64,000 nucleotides of DNA. Source: Bacillus sp. FJAT-26390. Lineage in GTDB: Bacteria; Bacillota; Bacilli; Paenibacillales; Paenibacillaceae. This document shows, piece by piece, positions 8,610-17,657 of the stretch. Where the stretch lies: contig NZ_MAQX01000034.1 of NCBI RefSeq assembly GCF_001682865.1, positions 41,569 to 105,568 on the forward strand, in the 5' to 3' direction. Under the pieces are notes generated by a model, which was not told the DNA's origin, ran no database searches, and worked only from the letters and a program-made list of their open reading frames with translations. A program made the position numbers and the translations under genes. Position 1 is the stretch's first letter, and every line of letters starts with the position of its first letter.

Positions 8610-9080
8610 TTATAGGTACTTCTCCATGTGTAAACCTGCAATATATTCCCCGGAAGGCTTAACTCTTAAAGAGATATCATATGGTTTAAATCCATGCTTC
8701 ATATAAAATAAAATCCCCCTTGTATTAGTGTTATGACATACAAGTTTGATTTTTTGTACCTTCAACTTTTCTCTTCCAATGTTCTCCATTATCCCAATTA
8801 GATACTGAGATACGCCTTTTCCTCGATATTCAGGAGACACGATAACATTACCTAGCCAGCAAGATTCGCCGTCATGATCATAAAAATTTGCATAAGACAC
8901 AACTTCTTGATTACACAGAATAACTGTAGGCTCCAATCTGTTTTTAACGACTTCCTCAATTTGGTCAGGGGTTAAAGGATATACGGCTTTAGGGAACATG
9001 AAATATAATTCTTCTTCATTCTGCGGAAAAGAGCAGAGCGTTTCAAGATCACCTAGTTGTAACGACCGATATGAAAACAT
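8610..9080 (-). CDS. GNAT family N-acetyltransferase
   Basis: A 156-residue acetyltransferase. Motif A is VIVSPEYRGKGVSQYLI (R-G-K-G-V pyrophosphate loop), preceded by the SCWLGNVIVSPE strand and followed by the C-terminal NTRGILFYMKHGFKPYDI segment. The substrate amine cannot be predicted. A GAGGAGG ribosome binding site sits before the ATG at 9080. It stands alone between convergent or unrelated genes. Confidence 0.88.
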   Translation of the reverse strand: MFSYRSLQLGDLETLCSFPQNEEELYFMFPKAVYPLTPDQIEEVVKNRLEPTVILCNQEVVSYANFYDHDGESCWLGNVIVSPEYRGKGVSQYLIGIMENIGREKLKVQKIKLVCHNTNTRGILFYMKHGFKPYDISLRVKPSGEYIAGLHMEKYL

Positions 9081-9309
9081 AAACAGCCTCCTCGATTCAT
9101 GAAATCGCTTAAGTATAGTTGGGTTTAACCTGGTTCCATCTCACTCGGTTTGTTTCCCAATCCTCTGAATGCGCAACTTCTGCTGTAATTCCTAATGAAA
9201 GTAACGGAATCGTCTTTGTCACGATGATAGGATTGGCTTTTCGTATTGTGATCTGCTCCACGAAGATGGAAATAAGTTACGCACTCTCGCACCGCTATTT
9301 CCTTTTTTC

Positions 9310-10200
9310 CTATCTTGCATCCGTCCGTGTTTCACCATCAATTGGCATAATGATCACATTCGCATATTCTTTGTCTATATAACGATTAATGACGCCTAGC
9401 TCCGTATATTTACCTGTGCTGTCCACTGAACCATAATTCAGCATATCCGCCATAAAGTTATCTATGAAAGTAACCGACTCGCCAAACGGCTTCGGCTCCT
9501 TGCCAGCTTCGCCATTTTCGCCCAAAGTGTCCTTCTGCCACTTAATCTCAGCAATGCCCTTAGCGTTGATTTCCACATAAGTTTCTAAACCTTTATACGA
9601 AATAAAATAGCGAAGCGCTTCCCCTTTAGGGAACCTGTACGTTGTAGTGAAACCCTCGCCATAAGGTGCAATCTCTGTGCCGTTACTTACGCGAGTCAAA
9701 TTAATCGCCAGTGCCCGCGCTTCGGCAAGATCGCCGTTTTTCAGTGTTTTAAACTGTTCTTCGCCCGTTGGGGTCCTGACAATAATATGTTTTGCGCCGT
9801 TGTCATAATCAACTTTACCGCCGAGCGTCTCGGTTACAAAACGAACGGGAATGTAAGTCCTCCCTGCCTTCACGGTAACAGGTGCATCCAACTTTACATT
9901 CTTGCCGTTTACTTCCGCTGTTTTCAAACCATTTTTTAGATGCACCGTCATTTTCTGAACCGGGTTATGAATGATTATTGTCTTTGTTGCTGTCTCATAG
10001 GAGTAAACAAATGATTTGGGGTCGTTAAACGCTCGAAGTTGAACCATCGTTCTGTCGTTTACAACCAATACATCTTCTTGGTAAACGCCGTTAATAAACA
10101 TTTTTGACGGCTGCGCTGACGCAGCCAAGCTGGTTGTACCCGCTGACAATACTCCTGCTACCGTTAATGCGGCTGCTGCTGCTTTCATCCATTTTTTCAT
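9310..10200 (-). CDS. Secreted copper-amine-oxidase-stalk-domain protein
   Basis: A protein of about 296 residues with an N-terminal signal peptide (MKKWMKAAAAALTVAGVLSA, cleavage after SLAA/ASA). It is followed by a copper amine oxidase N-terminal (stalk) domain at about 35-140: IFINGxY-like start, DRTMVQLRAFND and GRTYIPVRFVTETLGGKVDYD. The remaining 140 residues have no recognised domain. Stalk domains are common cell-wall-facing modules in Paenibacillus and do not imply oxidase activity. Start placed at ATG 10200 behind GGGAGG; a longer open frame upstream lacks signals. Confidence 0.85.
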   Translation of the reverse strand: MKKWMKAAAAALTVAGVLSAGTTSLAASAQPSKMFINGVYQEDVLVVNDRTMVQLRAFNDPKSFVYSYETATKTIIIHNPVQKMTVHLKNGLKTAEVNGKNVKLDAPVTVKAGRTYIPVRFVTETLGGKVDYDNGAKHIIVRTPTGEEQFKTLKNGDLAEARALAINLTRVSNGTEIAPYGEGFTTTYRFPKGEALRYFISYKGLETYVEINAKGIAEIKWQKDTLGENGEAGKEPKPFGESVTFIDNFMADMLNYGSVDSTGKYTELGVINRYIDKEYANVIIMPIDGETRTDAR

Positions 10201-10335
10201 AATTATAGCCTCCCGTTGCGCCCACAGACGCTTGCTTTTAGTATAAAGTTGCTCTTCCACAAGAATTAATCACTACAACACTATGACCGACTTGCTGCTA
10301 AATTTCCGAATACGCAGCCGCAAGTCTTCGTGATC

Positions 10336-10731
10336 TTAACTATCTTTGCCACTTAAAACTTGTATTGCCCGCTTTATAGCAATTCCTCGAATCTCTTTAC
10401 GTTTCATTATGTCAGACATAGAAAAAAAAGAATTGTTATCATATATCAAGAGTAAGACTTGTCTTGTTGCTATCACTGCTTGGTTCTCATTTTGCACTAA
10501 ATAATAAATGACTTGGTAACAGTATGTTTCATATTCACGTAAAATTTTCACTTTATACTCCATGACTGTACACATATAACAAAACAACACCTTGTAAGTA
10601 AATTCGGAGAGCTCTTCTATAGAGTTTCGATCGGGGAATTCCATGAAATGGTCCATCCCCGTTTTCCTTGTCGTAATCCCACACATGACAGCGGATTGAA
10701 GTTTCGTTTGATTTCCACTCAAACCTTCCAA
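10336..10731 (-). CDS. Small sigma-70 region 2-like protein (tentative)
   Basis: A predicted protein of up to 131 residues whose TTG start (10731) lies inside the last codons of the upstream DUF3267 gene, so it may be translationally coupled. The stretch YETYCYQVIYYLVQNENQ followed by ATRQVLLLIYDN resembles the helix pattern of ECF sigma region 2 (YRIAYYLLxNExDAEDATQEVFLRLY), but acidic residues are missing and there is no region 4. It may be a degenerate or anti-sigma-like derivative, or an unrelated helical protein. An internal ATG at about residue 16 is an alternative start. Confidence 0.45.
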   Translation of the reverse strand: MEGLSGNQTKLQSAVMCGITTRKTGMDHFMEFPDRNSIEELSEFTYKVLFCYMCTVMEYKVKILREYETYCYQVIYYLVQNENQAVIATRQVLLLIYDNNSFFSMSDIMKRKEIRGIAIKRAIQVLSGKDS

Positions 10732-11324
10732 AACGTACTCATACCACTATTCATAATCTTCGCCTCTTTAGGCACTTGAAATAAAATCAGCCAAACATTT
10801 AATAAATCAACTGATGAACCCAGAGCATTTAGGAGCATAAGAAAGATTAAAGTCGGACCCAAGCATCCAATTGCCCCTAAGATTAACGGTAGAATGATCG
10901 ATATCACCCCAAAAGGGGCTATTGATATTAGAATAAATCGCTTTCGAGACATTATTTCCTCTGTAAATACAAACCCGCCAAAAAATTGAATCCCTAACCC
11001 TGTATTGGGGGATTTCAAGAAGTTTGGAACCAGAATCAAGTGGATTAATTCATGTAAAAGCAATAGTAGGACAATATTAGTGATGAATAATATATTGAAA
11101 TTAAAGCTTATTGTTCCATCATGAGCACCATAATTCTCTAAATTAGCCGAAGTAAACATACTCATTAACATGATCGTAATCGTCAAACCTAGAATCATGA
11201 ACGGAATTGAAAAAAGAATCGCAGTAAATATAGAATTGGGTTCTTTTACTTTTAACCATTTCTGTAATAGTAGTTCAGCTTGTTTTTCGGGATCAGTCTT
11301 GGGGATCTGAAATACGATCTTCAC
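10719..11324 (-). CDS. DUF3267 membrane-embedded putative metalloprotease
   Basis: A protein of about 201 residues with four to five predicted membrane helices and the zincin-like motif LLLLLHELIHLI (HExxH), diagnostic of DUF3267 putative zincin peptidases. The proteolytic activity is inferred, not demonstrated. AAGGAGG with 8-nt spacing points to GTG at 11324 as the start, not the upstream TTG. It overlaps the next small gene by 13 nt, which suggests a two-gene operon. Confidence 0.82.
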   Translation of the reverse strand: MKIVFQIPKTDPEKQAELLLQKWLKVKEPNSIFTAILFSIPFMILGLTITIMLMSMFTSANLENYGAHDGTISFNFNILFITNIVLLLLLHELIHLILVPNFLKSPNTGLGIQFFGGFVFTEEIMSRKRFILISIAPFGVISIILPLILGAIGCLGPTLIFLMLLNALGSSVDLLNVWLILFQVPKEAKIMNSGMSTFWKV

Positions 11325-11519
11325 TTTCACAACCTCCTTACCCAAAATCTATTCTTTTTCTTCGTTGTGGTTGTATATGTTTTAGCGACACACTCTGACC
11401 TTCTGAAAAAAATATTCTCGGTCTAACACACGAGTTTTCAGTCTATGTATTACTTCTTTTATCCATAGATCAACCATTTTTCCACGGCCACCTATATTCT
11501 CCGGATATCGTTTAGAAGT

Positions 11520-12944
11520 TTAGTTAAATAAGGAAGACGGCTTGTTTTGTAAAAATCGGTCAAAGAATGCAACTGTATAGGCATTAATTCTTCGGTGCTC
11601 GTGCTTTGGACTGGTTCCTTCCATCCATTGCAAAAGCGGCGAATACATATAAAAATCAGAATAACTGAAGTGCTTGGAATGTGGAATCGTTAATGAGTAT
11701 CCACCACCGGCGAGGGAATTTTGACTTCGTGTCACAATATCCTTGGTCATTTTGTTGAAGTCCTCTAATGTCAATTTGTATTTATCTAACATTTTCTGTG
11801 GAGGCTGCTTCTCTGTTTTTGTTGCAAATGATTCAGAATTCATAAGCATAAATGGCTTTTTTAATCCCGATTTGGGAATAGGCTCACCGAAGAACGTGCC
11901 GTCCATATTGATTCCCGCTTTCACACGTGGGTCAAGAAGCAACATTTGAGCTGCTGCCGCGCCACCAAGAGAATGACCAAAGATTCCGATTCGATCCAGA
12001 TCCAACCTCCCTTTGAACGGACCCGTAGAATCCTCCCGGTTCAAGCCTTCGATTTGATCGAGTACAAACTGAATATCTTTCACAATGATCTCGCTTGTCA
12101 TTTTATCTGATGACGAAAGATCTAATAAATTCATCTTACGAAATCCAGTCGTCTTTCCATCCGGAAACACAGTTGCAACGGAAAGGTAGGTATGTTCCAT
12201 ACCAACCACAATGTACCCATGACTAGCAAGCTCCTCCACTTGAAACATATTTTGAAATCGCGTTCCTCCCATACCCGGCGAAAATAAGACAATCGGATAT
12301 TTAGGAGCCGCTTCCGATAGCTTCGATTGCACCGTCGCATGTGTTTTTACCAAATGTAAATATTGAAGCAGAAAAGCGGGTACCCCGAATTGTTTACTAA
12401 TCTCTTGACTGAATCGGGGAAGGTAAGGTACGTAACTATTCTTCTTCCCTTTTTCCCCCTCGGGCGAAGGATACCAAACCTGCACCATTAATTCTCGATG
12501 ATCCTCTGGATCTTTGCTATAAGCTTCTTCTCGCTTCAGGTCAATCCAATGATAGGTTACTGTGCCTACCGCATAGGTTCCCGTCGGGGATTCAAATGAA
12601 AATACCGGTAAACATACCGGCAGTATGCCTGCAATCAATGCATAAATTAAAACTAGCAGACCTAAAAATATTTTTTTTCGTCCGCTTCTTCGGTTTTTCT
12701 GCTCCTTTTTGGCGCGGAATTCGACTTTTCTTTTAATTACAATCCCCCATAAAAACACGGTCAACAAATACGTTGCAACCATCTGCCAACGATATCCTTC
12801 TAGTTGCAGCTGAAACAGAGTAAGTAACGTACTGAGAGCCAAGCTTACAACGAAGTACCGTCTTGCAAGCCAATTAGGCTTGAAAAAAATCCAAAATAAC
12901 AAACCTACATTCATCAAATAAGCAAATAGTTCCAACAAGCGCAT
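11520..12944 (-). CDS. Membrane-anchored PAF-acetylhydrolase-like esterase
   Basis: A protein of about 474 residues. Three to four N-terminal membrane helices and a Lys/Arg-rich segment (RAKKEQKNRRSGRKK) precede another helix and an alpha/beta-hydrolase domain. The nucleophile elbow GHSLGG, the acid in INMDGTFF and the histidine in IPHSKHFSYSDF give a Ser-Asp-His triad, and the MVQVWYPSPEG and LFSPGMGGTRFQ blocks match the platelet-activating-factor acetylhydrolase isoform II group. It probably hydrolyses short acyl esters at the outer face of the membrane. Start at ATG 12944 (AGGAGG, 7-nt spacing). It is divergent from a two-component system that could control it. Confidence 0.85.
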   Translation of the reverse strand: MRLLELFAYLMNVGLLFWIFFKPNWLARRYFVVSLALSTLLTLFQLQLEGYRWQMVATYLLTVFLWGIVIKRKVEFRAKKEQKNRRSGRKKIFLGLLVLIYALIAGILPVCLPVFSFESPTGTYAVGTVTYHWIDLKREEAYSKDPEDHRELMVQVWYPSPEGEKGKKNSYVPYLPRFSQEISKQFGVPAFLLQYLHLVKTHATVQSKLSEAAPKYPIVLFSPGMGGTRFQNMFQVEELASHGYIVVGMEHTYLSVATVFPDGKTTGFRKMNLLDLSSSDKMTSEIIVKDIQFVLDQIEGLNREDSTGPFKGRLDLDRIGIFGHSLGGAAAAQMLLLDPRVKAGINMDGTFFGEPIPKSGLKKPFMLMNSESFATKTEKQPPQKMLDKYKLTLEDFNKMTKDIVTRSQNSLAGGGYSLTIPHSKHFSYSDFYMYSPLLQWMEGTSPKHEHRRINAYTVAFFDRFLQNKPSSLFN

Positions 12945-13087
12945 TAACATTCCTCCTAACTTTTATCATACCGCACCACTCTTTCACCAATCTTACATTT
13001 TCCTTGAATTAACCTTAAAAGCAGGATTATCAAAGACTGAATGGAATCATTAGTTTAAATACGACATCAAAGGGGAGGCATCTGCGT

Positions 13088-13804
13088 ATGTCCAAAACGA
13101 TCTTAATTGTTGACGATGAACCGGAAATTGTTGAATTGATGAGAATTTTTCTGGAGCGTGAACAGGTTGAAATCATCGAGGCCTTTAACGGGGCTGAAGC
13201 TTGGCAGCAAATTGAGACGAACAAAATCGACCTGGCGGTCATTGACATTATGATGCCGAAGCTTAACGGCTACCAATTGCTTAAAAAGATACGCGAGAAA
13301 TATAAGCTGCCTGTTATTATTTTATCCGCCAAAAATCAAGATGCCGACAAAATTCTAGGGCTAGGTCTTGGCGCAGACGATTTCGTCTCCAAGCCATTTA
13401 ATCCGCTTGAGGTCGTTGCACGTATTCAAGCCCAGCTGCGAAGGTCTTATGAATTCGCTTCTCCTATCGCCTCGGATTCAATATCGAACCAACTAACCAA
13501 CTTGGGCGACTTGGTTCTCGATCACCATTCTTGCGAACTAAAGAAACGAGGAGTAGCCATACCTTTAAGCTCAACAGAATACGCTCTTTTAAAGTTATTT
13601 ATGGGAACACCCGGTCGAATTTTCACAAAAAAACAAATCTTTGAAAATGTTTGGTCTGAGCCTTATATGAACGACGATAATACTATAATGGTGCATATCA
13701 GCAGATTGAGAGAAAAGATGGAAGATGATCCAAGGCAACCCGTCTACTTACTGACAATCCGCGGGTTGGGATACAAATTTGCAAAGAGCGTTAATCCAAC
13801 ATGA
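13088..13804 (+). CDS. OmpR/PhoB-family response regulator
   Basis: A 238-residue regulator. The receiver domain has the acidic pair in VDDEPE, phospho-acceptor Asp in AVIDIMMPKLNGYQ and Lys in DDFVSKPFNP. The C-terminal winged helix carries STEYALLKLF and VHISRLREKMEDD..IRGLGYKF. The ribosome binding site is GGGGAGG. The stop codon overlaps the start of the sensor kinase (ATGA), so the two are co-translated. It is divergent from the esterase gene, a plausible target. Confidence 0.93.
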   Translation: MSKTILIVDDEPEIVELMRIFLEREQVEIIEAFNGAEAWQQIETNKIDLAVIDIMMPKLNGYQLLKKIREKYKLPVIILSAKNQDADKILGLGLGADDFVSKPFNPLEVVARIQAQLRRSYEFASPIASDSISNQLTNLGDLVLDHHSCELKKRGVAIPLSSTEYALLKLFMGTPGRIFTKKQIFENVWSEPYMNDDNTIMVHISRLREKMEDDPRQPVYLLTIRGLGYKFAKSVNPT

Positions 13805-15219
13805 AGAAAAACAAAATATTTACTTCCTTGATAAAAAAATATATGTTATTTTCAATTACATTGGGCATTTTTGTATGCTTAATTTTTCCTTTTTTTGATA
13901 GCCAGGTCCAATCTCGACTGGCAGATCCTACGGTCTCGAAAATAAAAGCAAATGAGATTGTTCGTATGGACTATACACAAATCCCAGTCGAGGTTATCGA
14001 ATCGTTTGGAGGATGGATCGAGATCCTCGATGAAAATCTGCAAGTCGTTTTCACCCGTGGAGCCTCTTCAGATCATCGCACTTCATACACCCAAGATGAG
14101 CTCATTTCTCTCTTTAATGAACCTAAAGGCGCAACTGAATATGTTTCTATGGCACCTTTTCAAACGACTGAAGGAAAGTCATACCGTTGTCTTGTCCACA
14201 TACCGCAAGGTTATATTACAAAGGAATTTCTATTTCATAAAACGCCCGCCGCCTTAGAGCAGACCTTCTTTGAGCTGGTACTTTTGATTATTATCCTTTT
14301 CTTGGTTTTTTACAGCCTTAATGTCTACCTGTACAGTCGATGGACCGCTCTCAAAATTACAAACCCACTCGAAGCCATTGCAAGCGGTATGCAAAATATG
14401 GCGAACGGTCGTTTCCGGACAAGACTAGCTTTTAAGGCTGACTATGAGTTGGCGCAAATTCAAGATTCGTTCAATAATATGGCGGAACAATTAGAACAAT
14501 CCGAGACAGAGAAACGAATGCTGGAAGAAAGCAAACAACGCTTGCTCGTTGGGGTATCACATGATCTCAAAACACCGATTACAACCATTCAGGGGTATGC
14601 CAAAGCTTTACAGCTCGGAATCGTTGACGATGAAGGGAAAAGGCAGGATTACTTAGACTATATTTTAAATAAATCGAATCTGCTAACCTCCTTGATCGAT
14701 GATATATTCGAATTATCCAAGCTGGACAGTCCGGACTATGTCCTAGAAACCGAGCTCGCAGACATCGCGGAATTCGTCAGGGAAATCGCCGCCCAATTCT
14801 ACAATCAATTCGAGGAAAAACCACTCCTCATTCAAGTCCAAATTCCGTCGAATGAAATTCGAATCCGGTTTAATGCGAAAATGCTATACCGCGCCTTATC
14901 TAATTTATTAATTAACACGCTTAAATATTGCCCTGCGGGGAGCGAAGTACTTCTTCAACTACTGGAAACGGAATCGCATATTCAACTGAATGTCATCGAT
15001 AACGGACCAGGCATCCCAGATAATTTGTATAAGATCATTTTTGATCCTTTTACACGCGGCGACCAAGCACGCACATGCGACGGCGGTACAGGACTGGGCT
15101 TGGCTATAGCTAAACATGTAATGGAGAAGCACAATGGAGAGCTACAGCTTGATACAAGCAACGGGCAAACCGCTTTCCGCATGATTTTTCAAAAGAATAA
15201 TACCCCTTCTACTTTTTAG
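13801..15219 (+). CDS. Sensor histidine kinase (HAMP type)
   Basis: A 472-residue membrane kinase: helix at about 12-32, extracellular region to about 155, second helix about 158-178, HAMP linker (TNPLEAIASGMQNMANGRF), HisKA with SHDLKTPITT, N-box LSNLLINTLKY, and ATPase boxes DNGPGIP and GGTGLGLAIAK. It partners the regulator encoded immediately upstream. The short extracellular domain gives no clue to the signal. The arrangement resembles VanS/BceS-like envelope sensors only in general. Confidence 0.93.
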   Translation: MKKNKIFTSLIKKYMLFSITLGIFVCLIFPFFDSQVQSRLADPTVSKIKANEIVRMDYTQIPVEVIESFGGWIEILDENLQVVFTRGASSDHRTSYTQDELISLFNEPKGATEYVSMAPFQTTEGKSYRCLVHIPQGYITKEFLFHKTPAALEQTFFELVLLIIILFLVFYSLNVYLYSRWTALKITNPLEAIASGMQNMANGRFRTRLAFKADYELAQIQDSFNNMAEQLEQSETEKRMLEESKQRLLVGVSHDLKTPITTIQGYAKALQLGIVDDEGKRQDYLDYILNKSNLLTSLIDDIFELSKLDSPDYVLETELADIAEFVREIAAQFYNQFEEKPLLIQVQIPSNEIRIRFNAKMLYRALSNLLINTLKYCPAGSEVLLQLLETESHIQLNVIDNGPGIPDNLYKIIFDPFTRGDQARTCDGGTGLGLAIAKHVMEKHNGELQLDTSNGQTAFRMIFQKNNTPSTF

Positions 15220-15452
15220 TTTTCAGACCTGTGAATGGGGAGTCTTTCATCGCGATTTCATTCAACTAGGGCTACTCCCACTCCCTCCCTACTCCGGATC
15301 GCTGCACGCCAGTCTTATTTTGCGGTTCGCAATTCGTACGCAAAAAGTATGGTAATTTTTCAAGGTTATCCACATTCCTCTAAACGATCAAACCATAACA
15401 TAACGATCAATAAAGAAAAATGTGAGCATCATCAAGCTCCATTCATTACAAA

Positions 15453-15490
15453 GGCCGATCCTCTGCAGGATCGGCCTCCCTTATTTTTTA
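15453..15490 (+). terminator. Terminator downstream of the two-component system
   Basis: GGCCGATCC and GGATCGGCC pair around TCTGCA, followed by TCCCTTATTTTTT. It lies about 230 nt after the kinase stop. Confidence 0.8.
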
Positions 15491-15600
15491 GTTTTATGAC
15501 CTATGTAATTCGAGTAATTAACTCGCAATAAGCAACGCTGCGACAACTGCTTTCTTCGTTTTGTAGCTGTCTCTCAAGGAAACCGTCCGGTGCTGTTATA

Positions 15601-15640
15601 AAAGCCAGGCCCCCGGCTCAAGTACCGGGGGCCTGGCTTT
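15601..15640. terminator. Strong bidirectional hairpin
   Basis: AAAGCCAGGCCCCCGG and its perfect 16-bp reverse complement flank an 8-nt loop. It is positioned to terminate the minus-strand SLH gene whose remnant lies next to it. Confidence 0.8.
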
Positions 15641-15657
15641 AAAGAGCAGATGAAGCT

Positions 15658-15950
15658 TTAATTGCCGGCAAGCTCGAGCGCTCTAAGCAGAATGACTGGT
15701 GCCTGCGCCCTCGTTGCCGTTTGGTTCGGCGCAAATTTGTTGGCACCGATGCCCTGAACGATGCCTTTCTCAACCGTTGCCGATACTGCCGCTTCCGCCC
15801 AGTGGCCTGTTACGTCGCTGAACGTAAAGCCTGCATCTGTTCTCTTCAGGCTCTTTCTTTGCTACGGCGAATACCGCGAACTTCGTGAAATGATCGACTT
15901 CCGCCGTAATCCGGTTGCCGCTCGCCGTCCCTCCGATTTCTACCCAAACC
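15658..15950 (-). pseudogene. C-terminal remnant of an SLH-domain surface protein
   Basis: The minus strand encodes FSDVTGHWAEAAVSATVEKG and then FAPNQTATRAQAPVILLRAL before the stop at 15658: a canonical terminal SLH repeat (x-F-x-D-V-x-x-H-W..FxPNxxxTRAQ). Upstream, in a different frame, is WVEIGGTASGNRITAEVDHF TKFAVFAV, the segment that precedes SLH repeats in Paenibacillus surface proteins. A frameshift near 15845-15850 separates them. The 5' part of the gene has been replaced by an insertion-sequence end. Confidence 0.82.
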
Positions 15951-16063
15951 TTGCTGTAACTCCATCCCTTCTCAACATGCAAACGAACGGCCTCCACTTT
16001 TAAAGACCCAGGATAATGTTTAAACTTCTGCCCTTTCTTAGGGGTGCAGTTCAGTTCTAGACT
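15951..16063 (-). mobile_element. Terminal fragment of an IS3-family insertion sequence
   Basis: Reading on the minus strand, an inverted-repeat-like end (TGAACTGCACCCC) is followed by KKGQKFKHYPGSLKVEAVRL and HVEKGWSYSK, the N-terminal helix-turn-helix start of IS3-type OrfA transposases. The rest of the transposase is missing, and the frame runs straight into the SLH-protein remnant. This indicates insertion followed by deletion. Confidence 0.65.
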
Positions 16064-16106
16064 ACCGCTGTATTATTGCACTAACGTTCTCCGTTACTTC
16101 ATTGAG

Positions 16107-16571
16107 TCACTGTTTGTTGGAAATAACTCTATCAAGAAACTTTTCTGCGTCACTATTAAACTTCCAAACAACACCAAATTTATCAACCAACATTCCAAAG
16201 CAGGATGACCAAGGCATGTCTGATAACGGCAAGATAATATAACCACCTACAGACAAATTAGAAAAGTAATCTTCCAGTGCCTGTTTATCATCGATAACGA
16301 TACTAATTAGTATATTGTTTCCCATAACCAACTCGCCCGTTACCTTCTTCATGGATGGTAGAATATCCGACAACATTATTTTTCCGCCAGCGAATTCTAA
16401 CGATGACTCCATAATCATATTCAACTCATTTTCTGGCAAAGGGTAGTTTGGATCTTGCGGAAGATCCTTAAATTTCACCTTTTTTACTTTATTTGAATTC
16501 AGAGCTTCTGAATAAAACGCAATGACCTGCTCTGTATTCCCATCAAAGTTTAAATATGCAATAACTGACAT
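16107..16571 (-). CDS. PhnB-like VOC (glyoxalase-fold) protein
   Basis: A 154-residue VOC-superfamily protein of the PhnB/YjdN type: MSVIAYLNFDGNTEQVIAFY start, KIMLSDILPSM in the middle and MPWSSCFGMLVDKFGVVWKF at the end. These proteins bind small ligands and are annotated as glyoxalase/bleomycin-resistance relatives; no reaction is established. A strong AAGGAGG ribosome binding site is present. It is divergent from a YafY/WYL regulator, with an 18-bp perfect inverted repeat between them, so it is the likely regulatory target. Confidence 0.88.
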   Translation of the reverse strand: MSVIAYLNFDGNTEQVIAFYSEALNSNKVKKVKFKDLPQDPNYPLPENELNMIMESSLEFAGGKIMLSDILPSMKKVTGELVMGNNILISIVIDDKQALEDYFSNLSVGGYIILPLSDMPWSSCFGMLVDKFGVVWKFNSDAEKFLDRVISNKQ

Positions 16572-16604
16572 GAAAAAACCTCCTTCTTGTAATACATGAA
16601 GTAT

Positions 16605-16647
16605 AAGCTATAATAGGTGACAGCTTTCTTGTCACCTATTATAGCTT
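16605..16647. promoter_or_regulatory. 18-bp perfect inverted repeat between divergent genes
   Basis: The arm AAGCTATAATAGGTGACA and its exact complement flank a 7-nt loop (GCTTTCT). It sits 34 bp from the VOC gene start and about 100 bp from the WYL regulator start. It contains TATAAT in both directions, so a symmetrical operator overlapping promoters is the best reading; an attenuator hairpin is the alternative. Confidence 0.6.
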
Positions 16648-16745
16648 TGTAAACATTTATTTTTTTACCTAAAGAGGATGCTCAGTAATTATTGTGAGTT
16701 TTCATAAATAGGTTGATTGATTACGGTTCGGGCCGGAGGGATAAT

Positions 16746-17657
16746 ATGGAGAAAATCGAAAGGTTAATATCTATCGTAATGATCTTGCTGCAGAAGGACG
16801 TCGTTTCAACAACCGAGTTTTCAAAATTATTTAACATGTCTAAAAGAACGATTCTGCGTGACATGGAAACCTTGAGTCTTTCTAATATACCTATTTATTC
16901 TATAAATGGAGTTCACGGCGGCTACGGGATTATGGATGAGTACAAATTAGACAAACGACTTTTAAGCAGTAATGACTTAGAAAATATTTTAACAGCACTG
17001 GGTGGATTGGGACAAATTCTATTTAGTGATGAAGTAGAACAAACTCTTAAAAAAATTGAAGCGATGATAAGCTCATCATCCTGGAAAAGTTCGATTCACT
17101 TGTCATTTTATGATTGGGAGGGTCGGTCTGAGATTATTCAATCCTTGAAGACATGCCAAGAAGCAATATTAAAGAGAAAGTTAATTTCATTTGATTATAT
17201 TGATAAAAATGGCATTAAAACGAATAGAATTGTCGAGCCCTATCAGCTTCATTTTAGCGAGACCAGTTGGTATTTGAAGGGATTCTGTTTACATCGGCAG
17301 AGATATAGAACACTTAAATTATCTAGGATCGATAATCTTACTATGAATGAAAAAACATTTAACCCTAGAGATTATTTACTAGAACAAGAACATGAAGCAA
17401 GTTATCAACCGCAACTAGTCGCCATTAAGGCATTGATTACACCTAGCGTAAAAGATCAATTCATTGAAAGGTACGGTCGAAAAAGTATTGAAAACTATAG
17501 TTCTGAATATTTCTTAGCAACAATTGATGTTCCACAAAACAGTATTGGATTTCAATTTTTAGCAAGTTTCGGTACAAATCTGGAAATAGTAGAGCCCAAA
17601 ACATATGTTGAACAATTTCGAAATTATTTAAATAAAATGATAAATAAATATTCTTAA
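16746..17657 (+). CDS. YafY-type HTH/WYL-domain transcriptional regulator
   Basis: A protein of about 303 residues. The N-terminal helix-turn-helix (VVSTTEFSKLFNMSKRTILR then DMETL) is DeoR/HTH_11-like. A WYL ligand-sensing domain follows (about 140-225) with FDYIDKNG, EPYQLHFSETSWYLKGFCLH and TLKLSRIDNL, and then a WCX C-terminal extension. Start chosen at ATG 16746 behind GGAGG. It likely binds the palindrome in the divergent intergenic region and responds to a small ligand or nucleotide (family-level inference). Confidence 0.88.
   Translation: MEKIERLISIVMILLQKDVVSTTEFSKLFNMSKRTILRDMETLSLSNIPIYSINGVHGGYGIMDEYKLDKRLLSSNDLENILTALGGLGQILFSDEVEQTLKKIEAMISSSSWKSSIHLSFYDWEGRSEIIQSLKTCQEAILKRKLISFDYIDKNGIKTNRIVEPYQLHFSETSWYLKGFCLHRQRYRTLKLSRIDNLTMNEKTFNPRDYLLEQEHEASYQPQLVAIKALITPSVKDQFIERYGRKSIENYSSEYFLATIDVPQNSIGFQFLASFGTNLEIVEPKTYVEQFRNYLNKMINKYS

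Larger units (their letters stand above)
15220..15657. other. Gene-free interval with two terminators
   Basis: No convincing coding region was found; an open stretch at 15235-15531 lacks a ribosome binding site and domain similarity. The two strong hairpins listed separately occupy 15453-15490 and 15601-15640. Confidence 0.5.

Noticed and set aside
15235..15531. 98-codon open frame after the sensor kinase
   Set aside because: No ribosome binding site, no domain, contains a terminator stem.
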